From NCBI GenBank assembly GCA_022578965.1, contig MU401092.1:1-10070 (forward strand): a stretch of DNA of 10,070 nt, in the 5' to 3' direction. The notes under the pieces were generated by a model that did not search any database, had not been told where the DNA came from, and was given only the letters and a program-made list of their open reading frames with translations. Source of the DNA: Xylaria sp. FL1777. Lineage: Eukaryota; Ascomycota; Sordariomycetes; Xylariales; Xylariaceae. A program made the position numbers and the translations under genes. The number at the start of each line of letters is the position of its first letter. Position 1 is the stretch's first letter. Of the stretch, positions 1 to 8,300 are shown piece by piece.

Positions 1-480
1 AATTTTATATAATATATTAATAAACAAAAATATAAACATATTTTTATATAAAGCTATTTATAAACAGCAAGCAATTATTAAAAAACAAAAAAAAATATTA
101 ATAAAAGCATTTGTTATTTTAACTATAGTACTTTAAGCAAAAACTATTGCAACAAAAATTAAAACGTTATAAGTTAAACTGCAATTATGTTTTTAGTTTT
201 TATAATAATAAATATTAATATATTATAATAAAAAACAAACTAAAGAACTAATCTTTAAAAAAGAAAACAAAGTTTATTTGCTATAATAAAAACAAAATAT
301 AAATATTAATATTTTTTAAATTAAAATAAAACAATTAAGCAATAAATTAAAATTTAAAAAACTTAGCTTTTTTAAAATTAAAAAAGTTATTTTATTTATT
401 AATTATAAACTATTATTACTAAAGAATATATAAATTTACTTTATTTTTTACATTTTTTTATTAAAACTAATATTTATTAG
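1..480 (-). repeat. Outer flank of the left arm of the large inverted repeat
   Basis: This A-rich, gene-free stretch is the reverse complement of about 4921-5398, with position 1 pairing with 5398. In the outer 180 bp I counted about 12 mismatches, all C/T or G/A, and no clear indel. The arm begins at the window edge, so it probably continues to the left. It lies beyond the point (about 481) where unit A stops matching unit B, so this sequence belongs to A and C only. G+C is about 12% by hand count. Nothing coding was found. Inference: the body of a mutated repeat next to its 1.34-kb terminal unit. Confidence 0.85.
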
Positions 481-1465
481 AACATTTATTAAAACATAAC
501 TAAAAATAAAAACAAATTAAAACGTTTATAAAGTTAAAAGTATACTAAATTTCTATTAAAATAACAGTAATTTAAAGTATTTAATTAAATAAAAGAAATA
601 TTTATATGCTAATAATATTTAAAAACTTAAAAAACACTTAAAAACTGCTAAAATAGTTATAAATTAGTTTTATTACTAATATTTTAACTGCTTAAAACTA
701 AAAAAACAAAGTTAACTTTAAAAAAAACGCTTAAAAAATCTTAATTAAACTTAAATAAAATAGCTTGTGCTGCTTTAGCTTGCTTTTTTTATTGTTTTTG
801 CTTTTTTGCTAGCGCTTTTTGTTCTTTTTTAAAACGCTTTATTTTATTTAGTTTATTTAAGAACTAAAGCTTTTGCTAAACTATTTTAATACTTTTTGCT
901 TTTAAAAAACGTTTTTATATATAAAGCTAAGCTAACTTGCTTAAAACAAAATTAAAGCTATTTTAAGCTTGTTTTAAATTTTTTTAAATTAAAAATAACT
1001 ATTGCTTTGCTTGCTTTTTTTTTTTTTTAAAACAATAATATTTAAAAACTATGTTGTTAATTAAATTAATTAAAACTTTTGATTTGTTGTAAAAATAACT
1101 AGCACATACGCATTTAAAACAACAAAACATATTATTTATTATTTTATACGTTAATAATTAATTAAAGCAGCAAAAATAAAGCATAATTTTATAGCTAATA
1201 AAATTAATAAAAAAGGCAAAAATAAGTTTTTGCTTTGTTTTAAATAAGCAGTTAGTTTTTTTAATGTGCTTTAATATTATAACATATAAAAAAAAAAGAA
1301 AAAAAAAATACTTACAGAAAATTATTAAAATAACAATTTTAAAAAAAAGAAAATAATGTTATAAAATTAGCACTAAAGTAGCTTTTAAAGCAGCTTAATG
1401 CTTTTATATATATTTTGCACTTTTTTTTTTGCTAGCTAAAGCTAAAATTACATAATAATTTATTT

Positions 1466-1569
1466 AGCTTACTAAGCTTATAATAATTTAAAGCTTACTA
1501 AGCTTACAATAATTTAAAGCTTATTAAGCTTATAATAATTTAGTGCTTATTAAACACGCAGTAATTTAA
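1466..1569 (-). repeat. 26-bp tandem repeat, four copies (unit A)
   Basis: Four copies of 26 bp start at 1466, 1492, 1518 and 1544. The core is AGCTTACTAAGCTT, itself close to an inverted repeat, followed by an AT spacer. The last copy is the most divergent (it contains TGCTT and ACACGC). The array is the mirror of 3833-3936 in unit C. Differences between copies are largely transitions. Confidence 0.85.
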
Positions 1570-1589
1570 AAAAAGTTATTACTTTTTTT

Positions 1590-1819
1590 ACTTTTTTTTT
1601 GTTTATATAATTATGCACTTTTTATATTTAGTTATTTATTTAGTTCTAATTTTTTAGCTATTAATTTTTTATAACTACTAAGCATTAATACATTTATTAT
1701 TTTTAATCTCTTAAAACCTTTATTAATGCATAGTAATAAAAGTATCCTAAAAACTTCTTTAATAAACTACTGTTAAAGATTCTATTATTATTTATAAATT
1801 AAGACTTTAAAGGTAAACC
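1590..1819 (-). repeat. Head block of unit A
   Basis: This segment of about 230 bp is repeated inverted at 2199-2427 and 3581-3804. It keeps dinucleotides nearly lost elsewhere: by eye about 12 TC, CC, GA or GG steps (for example ATCTC, AACC, TATCC, AAGGT), against 7 in the whole of 1-600. It ends at 1815-1819 with AAACC, next to the TG of the linker. No coding capacity is visible. Conservation in three copies suggests a terminal or regulatory part of a mobile unit; this is inference. Confidence 0.7.
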
Positions 1820-2198
1820 TGTTATATTAATATATAATAGGTTTATTATAGCTTATTATATTAAAGGTATAAAAATTAAAAGTTAAATAGCTAAGCTAAA
1901 AGTTTAAAAACCTTGCTTTTTTATTAATGCAATAATATAAATAACTAACTTAATATATTAGCTACTATAAAAATAAGCAGCTTTAGCTTTTACTACTAAT
2001 GCTATATAAGCATTAGTTTTTTTATATAATAAACAGCTTATATTTTTAGCATAATTAAAACTTAAAGCTTACTACTTAGCGCTAAGCAATTTACAAAAAA
2101 TATAACGCTATATAATGCTTAAAATTTATTTAACACTATATTATTTATAGCTTGCAAAACTTAAAGCTATAATAGACCTATTATACATTAATATAACA
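1820..2198. repeat. 379-bp linker with 35-bp inverted tips and TG...CA ends
   Basis: The left tip (1820-1854) and the reverse complement of the right tip (2164-2198) agree at 33 of 35 positions; both mismatches are transitions. The segment starts TGTTATATTAAT and ends ATTAATATAACA, and is flanked by AAACC on the left and GGTTT on the right. Inside, the two halves are not clearly homologous. A short hairpin (1995-2017) sits almost exactly at the midpoint, and a 12-bp perfect palindrome, CTTAGCGCTAAG, lies at 2075-2086. No open frame is present. It may be a small TIR element, a solo-LTR-like remnant or the hinge of the palindrome. Confidence 0.65.
1995..2017. other. Hairpin at the centre of the linker
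   Basis: Perfect 9-bp arms, ACTAATGCT and AGCATTAGT, enclose the 5-base loop ATATA. The loop centre (2006) lies within a few bases of the midpoint of the linker (2009). A short T run follows, but a terminator role is not supported in this setting. It could be the hinge of an older palindrome. Confidence 0.6.
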
Positions 2199-2427
2199 GG
2201 TTTGCCTTTGGGGTTTTAATTTGCAAATAATAATAAAATCTTTAATAGTAGTCCATTAAAGAGGTTTTTAAAGTACTTTTACTATTATGCATTAATAAAG
2301 GTTTTAAAAGATTAAAAGTAATAAATATATTAATGCTTAACAGTTATAAAAAAATTAATAGCTAAAGAGCTAAAAACTAAATAAATAACTAAATATAAAA
2401 AGTGCATAATTATATAAATAAAAAAAA
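2199..2427 (+). repeat. Head block of unit B
   Basis: This is the forward copy of the block that is inverted at 1590-1819 and direct at 3581-3804, offset about 1382 bp from the latter. It begins GGTTTGCCTTTGGGG, one of the few places in the window with runs of G and CC. About 14 GG, CC, GA or TC steps lie in about 230 bp. Differences from the C copy are largely transitions, for example GCCTTTGG against GCTTTTAA. It is non-coding by inspection. Confidence 0.7.
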
Positions 2428-2490
2428 CAGTAGTAATAATTTATAAATGTTGCTTTTTTTAATAAATTTAACGCTATATTGTTTTAAGTT

Positions 2491-2566
2491 TAAAGCTTAA
2501 TAAACTTAACGCTTAAATTTGTTAAATTTAAGGCTTAATAAACTTAATGCTTAAGTTTATTAAGTT
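2491..2566 (+). repeat. 38-bp tandem repeat, two copies plus a partial third
   Basis: Copies start at 2491 and 2529 and share the core GCTTAATAAACTTAA. They differ at five positions, all transitions. A partial third copy begins at 2567. The array occupies the place in unit B where A and C carry the 26-bp array, and its GCTTAATAA motif resembles that array's core, so the two may descend from a common seed with a new period. Confidence 0.8.
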
Positions 2567-2769
2567 TATGCATTAAACCCTTATAGTAATTTAAATATAT
2601 ATTTTTTTAACAAATAAAACTTTTTTTATGCATGTTTTTTTTATACTTAGCTTTTTAACTAGCTTAGTTAGCTTATTTTATAACATTATTTTTTTTTTTT
2701 TATAATTATTGTTTTAATAATTTTATATTTTCTTTTTTGTAAGTTTTTCTTTTTTATTTTTTGTTCTTT

Positions 2770-3315
2770 GTTTTTTGTGCTTATTATATTTAGTAAAGTT
2801 TTTAAGAAACTTTGCTTGTTGCGTTTTAAACAAAAAGCTTAACAAAACTTTGCTTTGCTTTTTTTTATTAAACTAAAATTAATTAAAATAGCTTTATATT
2901 TTTGCTGCAATTATTATAGCATAAAATATTTAATATTAAAATTTAACTTTAATTAATGTATTAAATATATTATAGCTAAATAAACAAATTGCAACGCTAA
3001 AAGTTTGTTTTTAAAGCAAATATAGCAGCTTATTTTTTAGTACAAAAAACTAAAAAATAAATTAAACTTGCTAATAAAAAAGCATAAAAAAATAAGTGCA
3101 AAAATCTGCTGTTTTAAGCAATAAAAGAAATTATAGCAAAAAAAAATAGCTGCTATTATAGCTTATAGTTTAAGTAGTTTAAAAAAGCTTAAGCAAATTA
3201 AAGCAAAAAAGCGCTATATAGCTAAAAAACAAAAATAACGCATTAAAGTAGCACAGCTATTGCTAGTTATTTTTTTAAAGCTTAATTAAAACGCGCTAAA
3301 CGCTTTATTTAAAGT
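2770..3315. repeat. Unit-B-specific centre, no gene found
   Basis: This stretch of about 545 bp replaces the middle found in A and C; I see no match to either in either orientation. It is richer in G+C at its right end (about 25-28% in 3181-3300) with several CpG sites, including ACGCGC at 3291-3296. It contains a 12-bp-stem hairpin at 3030-3060. No open frame of useful length is present. It may come from another transposon or an unrelated member of the family. Confidence 0.55.
3030..3060. other. Hairpin in the unit-B centre
   Basis: Perfect 12-bp arms, TTATTTTTTAGT at 3030-3041 and ACTAAAAAATAA at 3049-3060, surround a 7-base loop. No T run or motif gives it a role. Short AT-rich hairpins are common by chance at this composition, so it is recorded only as structure. 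Confidence 0.5.
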
Positions 3316-3418
3316 TAATTTTTTTTTTTTAGTTTTAACTAGTTAAAGTATTAATAGTAAAACTAGTTTATAATTATTTTAGCAGTTTTTAGGTGTTTTT
3401 TAAGTTTTTAAGTATTAT

Positions 3419-3462
3419 TAACGTATAAGTATTTTTTTTATTTAATAAAATACTTAACGTTA
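3419..3462. other. Stem-loop in the tail of unit B, partly kept in C
   Basis: The arms 3419-3435 and 3447-3462 pair over about 16 bp with one bulged base; the outer part is TAACG with CGTTA and the inner part AAGTATTTT with AAAATACTT. The inner 9-bp stem is intact in unit C (about 4798-4825) and degraded in unit A (about 580-610). Its distance from the unit end, roughly 85 bp, does not fit the terminal hairpin of a Helitron. It could be a structural or regulatory element of the ancestral repeat. Confidence 0.55.
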
Positions 3463-3555
3463 TTATTGTTTTAATAAAAATTTAATATATTTTTAACTTT
3501 ATAAATGTTTTAATCCGTTTTTATTTTTAGTTATGTTTTAATAAGTGTTTATAAC

Positions 3556-3585
3556 AAACCTGTTATATATTAATATAACAGGTTT
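3556..3585. repeat. 30-bp palindrome at the B/C junction
   Basis: AAACCTGTTATAT (3556-3568) and ATATAACAGGTTT (3573-3585) are perfect inverted complements around the 4-base centre ATTA. The same AAACC-TGTTATAT and ATATAACA-GGTTT sequences bound the 379-bp linker between A and B. This site therefore looks like the linker reduced to its outermost ends, or the linker site before insertion. It joins the tail of B to the head of C. Confidence 0.8.
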
Positions 3586-3804
3586 GCTTTTAAGGTCTTA
3601 ATTTGCAAGTAATAATAGAATCTTTAACGGTAGTTTATTAAGGAGGTTTTTGGAATACTTTTATTACTATGCATTAATAAAAGTCTTAAAAAATTAAAAA
3701 TAATAAATATATTAATGCTTAGCAGTTATAAAAAATTAATAGCTAAAAAATTAAAACTAAATAAATAACTAAATATAAAAAGTACATAATTATATAAACA
3801 AAAG
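3581..3804 (+). repeat. Head block of unit C
   Basis: This is the third copy of the head block, direct to 2199-2427 and inverted to 1590-1819. About 12 GG, GA or TC steps survive, including AAGGTCTT, AGAATCTT, CGGT, AAGGAGG and TTGGAA. Different copies keep different ones, so each copy was mutated independently. No coding frame is present. Confidence 0.7.
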
Positions 3805-3832
3805 AAAAATAAGAAAAATAATAACCTTTTTT

Positions 3833-3936
3833 AAATTATTATAAGTTTAGTAAGCATTAAATTATTATAAGCTTAGTAAGCTTTAAATTACTATAAGCTT
3901 AATAAGCTTTAAATTATTATAAGTTTAATAAGCTAA
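3833..3936 (+). repeat. 26-bp tandem repeat, four copies (unit C)
   Basis: Copies start at 3833, 3859, 3885 and 3911 with the core ATAAGCTTAGTAAGCTTTAA. This is the inverted partner of 1466-1569: same period and same copy number. Copy differences are mostly G/A and C/T (AAGTTTAG, AAGCTTAG, AAGCTTAA). Confidence 0.85.
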
Positions 3937-4920
3937 ATAAGTTATTATATAACTTTAGTTTTAATTAGCAAAAAAAAAAATGCAAAGTATATATAAAAGC
4001 ATTAAGTTGCTTTAAAAGCTACTTTAGTACTAATTTTATAACATTATTTTTTTTTTTTAAAAATTGTTGTTTTAATAATTTTCTATAAGTATTCTTTTTT
4101 TTTTTTTTTTTTGTATATTATAATGTTAAAGCATATTAAAAAAACTAACTGCTTATTTAAAATAAAGCAAAAACTTATTTTTGCTTTTTTTATTAATTTT
4201 ATTAGTTATAAAGTTATGCTTTATTTTTATTGCTTTAATTAGTTATTAACGTGCAAAATAACAAATAATATGTTTTGTTGTTTTAAATGTATATACGCTA
4301 GTTGCTTTTATAACAAATTAAAAGTTTTAATTAACTTAATTAATAATATAATTTTTAAACACTGTTGTTTTAAAGAAAAAAAAAAGCAAGCAAAGTAATA
4401 GCTACTTTTAGTTTAAAAAAAATTAAAACAAGCTTAAAATAGCTTTAACTTTATTTTAAGCAAGTTAGCTTAGCTTTACATATAAAAACGTTTTTTAAAA
4501 GCAAAAAGTATTAAAATAATTTAGCAAAAGCTTTAGTTTTTAAATAAACTAAATAAAATAAAGCGCATTAAAAAAAAACAAAAAGTGCTAGCAAAAAAGC
4601 AAAAATAATAAAAAAAACAAGCTAAAACAACATAAGCTACTTTATTTAAGTTTAATTAGGATTTTTTAGGCGTTTTTTTTAAAGTTAACTTTTTTTTTTT
4701 AGTTTTAAACAATTAAAGTATTAATAATAAAACTAACTTATAACTATTTCGGCAATTTTTAAGTATTTTTTAAGTTTTTAAGTATTATTAATATATAAGT
4801 ATTTTTTTTATTTAATAAAATACTTTAAGTTACTATTGTTTTAATAAAAATTTAGTATATTTTTAACTTTATAAACGTTTTAATTTGTTTTTATTTTTAG
4901 TTATATTTTAATAAGTGTTT

Positions 4921-5398
4921 TAATAAGTGCTAGTTTTAATAAAAAAATGTAAAAAATAAAGTAGATTTATATATTCTTTAATAATAATAATTTATAATTA
5001 ATAAGTAAAATAATTTTTTTAATTTTAAAAAAGCTAAGTTTTTTAAATTCTAATTTATTGCTTAGTTATTTTATTTTAATTTAAAAAATATTAATGTTTG
5101 CATTTTATTTTTATTATAGCAAATAAATCTTATTTTTTTTTTAAAGGTTAGTTTTTTAGTTTATTTCTTATTATAATATATTAATATTTGTTATTATAAA
5201 AACTAAAAACATAGTTATAGTTTAACTTATAATGTTTTGATTTTTGTTATAATAGTTTTTGTTTAAAGTGCTATAATTAAAATAGCAAATGCTTTTATTA
5301 ATGTTTTTTTTTGTTTTTTAATAGTTGCTTGCTATTTATAAACAGCTTTATATAAAAATATGTTTATATTTTTATTTATTAATATATTATATAAAATT
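4921..5398 (+). repeat. Outer flank of the right arm of the large inverted repeat
   Basis: T-rich and gene-free, this is the reverse complement of 1-480. The outermost 180 bp align without visible gaps and differ only by transitions. Since the left partner runs into the window edge, the right end of the arm is unknown, and similarity may extend past 5398 to sequence outside the window. Confidence 0.85.
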
Positions 5399-8300
5399 TA
5401 TGCTATTAATAATAGTTTTATTTAATTATTTTATTAATAGTTAATATAACTTTATAAATATTGTTTTAGTATTTAGTTTAGTTTTTTTGTTTGTTTATTT
5501 GTTTGTAAATAATAAACAATTAAAAACTTTAGTTTAATACTAATAAGTTTAAAAAAACTAGTTTTAAACTTAAAAATAAACAATTTATTTTAGTTTAAAA
5601 TAATCTTTTTTAGTAGTTTATGCTTATTTAAATATTAGCGTATAAAAGCATATATAAGTTATTTAGCTATTATATTTCTTTTAAACAGTAAAAAATAAAC
5701 ATATTTAGTAAGTTTATTAATAATAACTTATATTTTATTATATTATACTTTTATAACTAAATTAATTAATAAAAATAGTGCTATAATAAAATCTTAAGTA
5801 ATAATATATTATGCTTATTTAAATATTTATATAAATTATAGCAGTTTATAAAGCTTATAATAAGCTGCTTTAGCTTTATTACAAATATTGCACTTTTTTA
5901 TAATAAATTTAACTATGTTTTATAGTTTTAAAAAATTATATTTTTTTTATAGTTATTTAACTATTTTTATTGCTTTTTAGTATTTATATAATAAATATTT
6001 ATAAAACTTCTTAATAAACTTGTTTTATAAAAATTTTAATAAATAAACTTTATGTTTATATATTAGCTTATTTTTTTTTAATTTTTTGTGTTTTTATAGT
6101 TTTACTAACTTTTTTAAGTTATAAGTTTATTATAGCTATATATTTATAAAGTTCTTAAATATAACTTTAATTTTTAAGTTTTTATTTTTTTAAAAATATA
6201 ATATTTAAATGTTTTTTTTTAAAACTTTAAATCCTTTTTAATTTTGTTAGCTAAGTATGTTTGCTTAAATGTTTTTTTTTTTTTTAATGTAGTATATTTT
6301 AAAGTTAAATTTAAAAAAAAAAACCATTTAATTTTTATGTTGTTTAGTAATCTTTTATATAGTTATAAATTTTATTAAGTTTTAATAATTTAAATAAATT
6401 TTAATTAGCTTTATAGTTTTTATAAAAAATAGTTTTTATTTTTTAAATGTTATAATAATTATAAGCAGTTTTTTATTATATATAAAGTATTATAATGTTA
6501 TATTTTATAGTGCTTTAAAGTAATAAGCTACTAAGTGCTATTTTTTGTTGTTTTTTAGTTGTTTTAAAACTTTTATAATTATACTATTTAAAGCATTTAT
6601 TTTTAGCTTTTTTTTTTTTTATAAATTAACTAGTTTAACTATAAAGTTAAAAATAACTTTTAGTTTTAGTTTTTAAAAGCTTTTTAAGCTTTTTTTAAAA
6701 TTAAAAAGGATTTTTCTTTATATTTTTTTTTTGTATACTTTGTAAAATAAAATGCTATTTTTTTAAAGTTTTAAATTAACATTTAAATATAGTTTAAAAA
6801 TTTTAATGCTTGTTATATATTTATAATAATAGCTAAGTTAAATATTTTTTAGTTTTATATTATGTTAATTTTTAACTATTAAATCTATATTTATTTTAAA
6901 GTAATTATAAATCTTAAAAAATTGATTTTTTATATATGCTATATATACTTTTTTATGTTAAGTTATAATTTTGCTTGTTTAAATGTTTTTAATATTTAAG
7001 TTATATATTTTTTATGTTTTTTTAGTGTTTTAAAGTAAATTAAAATATTATTTAAGTAAATAAACATAAACTTATTTAAAAACTTTTATAAAATTATTAT
7101 TATTATATATTAAAAGCTAGTTAATATATTTTATAGTTTTTATAGTATAACTATATATTTATATAATTTATATATTATTTATATAGCAGTTTTTTATTTT
7201 TTTTCTTTAGTTATTTTAATAGCATAATATTTATTTAAAATATTAACTGCTATAAACTATTTTACTTAGCTAATATTTTTTTTTATAATTACTAATAAAG
7301 TAAAAAAATATTTATTTGTAATAATAATTATGTTTAATAGTTAATAGTTAATTATTATTTATTATACTAGTTTTTTTTTTTTATTAATTAGTTATTTTTT
7401 ATTTTTTATTTTAAGTACTAGTACTATAAAGTATTTAGCAAATAATTAAAACTTTTTTAAAAATCTTTTTGTTAGATTTTTTTAAATATATTTTTATAAA
7501 GCATTTGTTTTATTTAGGCTTATATAGTATACTTAATAAAGCTTTAGTTAATATTTCTTTTTAATAAAAATGTAGTAGTTTTATAGGCTATATTTAGAAA
7601 GTTCTTTTTTTTTTTTTTTTTTAAATAATTTGTAGAATTTATAATATACCTTTAATATTTTATTTAGGATTTTTTTTGCAATTTTTTTAATTTTTTTGCT
7701 TTATTTTTTACTTTTTTAATTAATAGTTTTTATTTTTTATTAAATCAAAAGATTGCTAGTTTTTAGCTATAATATTCCTAAAATAATATTATAATTAAAT
7801 ATATTAGCAATATTTAATATAATTTGCTTTTTATGTTTTTATATAAATATATTAAAAGGTTTAGTTTTTTTAAGTATATAACTATTATTATAGCTAAAAA
7901 TGCTTTTATTAAATTTTTTAATTTTTTAAGATTTTTGCTTATATTTTTAGGAAATTTTATTTTATTTTATTACTTTAAGTAAAATTATATTAGTTTATGT
8001 TTTTAAGTTAATTAAAATGTTATATTTTTTTTTTAATATATAAGTTTAACTTTAAATTAGTTTTTTTAGCTATTATATTAAACTTTATATAAAGCCTTAG
8101 TTTTTTTAGCTATTTATTGCTTTTTTAGCAAGTGTTTATTTTGTTTTTTAATTTTTTTTTATAAAATGTTTAAATATTTGTTTTATTTTATACTTTAAAT
8201 GTTATTGCGCTTTGTTTTATTTTTGCTTTTAGTTAAGCTTTAAATTATAGTTTTTAAGCTTTTTTGCTTTTAGTAATTATTTTTTAATATAATTATGCTT

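Larger units (their letters stand above)
481..1819 (-). repeat. Repeat unit A, inverted copy
   Basis: Read on the minus strand, this matches unit C (3581-4920) along its whole length. The anchors are the head block (1590-1819), the 26-bp tandem array (1466-1569), the poly-A/T zone near 1288-1345, the middle (about 740-1260) and the tail (481-720). It matches unit B only in head, part of the following zone, and tail. The G+C-richer middle keeps several CpG sites, for example near 813 and 833. No open frame survives on either strand, and stops are mostly TAA and TAG. It could be a long terminal repeat, a non-autonomous transposon or a satellite-like unit; the sequence does not decide. Confidence 0.8.
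1573..2441. mobile_element. Foldback-like structure: heads of A and B around a 379-bp linker
   Basis: About 1573-1854 is the inverted complement of about 2164-2441, so the structure has terminal inverted repeats of roughly 280 bp around a core of roughly 310 bp. The arms comprise the unit head and the 35-bp linker tips. The geometry resembles a foldback element or long-TIR MITE, but it may simply be two units meeting head to head. No transposase remnant was found in it. No target-site duplication could be shown at the outer ends, because both continue into the larger repeats. The linker's own ends (TG and CA) would also fit an LTR. Class is left open. Confidence 0.5.
2199..3550 (+). repeat. 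Repeat unit B, direct to C, with a different centre
   Basis: B follows the linker and lies head-to-tail with C. Its head matches C from 2199, its next zone matches weakly (the TTATAACATTA...TTTTAATAATTTT stretch near 2681-2735 against 4037-4082), and its tail (about 3316-3550) matches C at about 4684-4920 with a 1370-bp offset. The centre, about 2770-3315, has no visible counterpart in A or C. B ends at ATAAGTGTTT and lacks the outer flank seen beyond A and C. It looks like a sibling family member, either solo or with an exchanged interior. Confidence 0.75.
3581..4920 (+). repeat. Repeat unit C, partner of unit A
   Basis: Full-length inverted match to unit A: head (3581-3804), 26-bp array (3833-3936), poly-T zone (about 4045-4112), middle (about 4130-4660) and tail (about 4684-4920). 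Its tail also matches the tail of B at 3316-3550; of about 18 differences in the first 150 bp of that alignment, roughly 14 are transitions. Beyond 4920 it continues into an outer flank shared only with A. No gene is visible. If the unit were a long terminal repeat, the flank would be internal sequence; I could not confirm a primer-binding site. Confidence 0.8.

Noticed and set aside
1995..2023. Hairpin plus T run read as an intrinsic terminator
   Set aside because: There is no gene upstream, the stem is AT-rich and T runs are everywhere. The setting looks eukaryotic repeat DNA, so bacterial terminator logic does not apply.
3419..3550. Helitron 3' end (hairpin shortly before a CTRR terminus)
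   Set aside because: The hairpin lies about 85 bp before the unit end rather than 10-15 bp, and no CTRR terminus follows at the boundary (ATAAGTGTTT).
1466..3936. CRISPR array
   Set aside because: The 26-bp and 38-bp repeats are contiguous, without unique spacers, degenerate between copies, and lack any cas-like gene.
7160..7200. Minus-strand TAT-ATA-AAT-AAT, as expected from a mutated reverse transcriptase YVDD box
   Set aside because: The string is composed only of A and T and will recur by chance at this composition. Stops follow within a few codons, and I could not see the other reverse transcriptase blocks at suitable distances upstream.
7794..7818. 9-bp-arm inverted repeat ATTAAATAT/ATATTTAAT
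   Set aside because: Stems of this length made only of A and T are expected by chance many times in a sequence of this composition.
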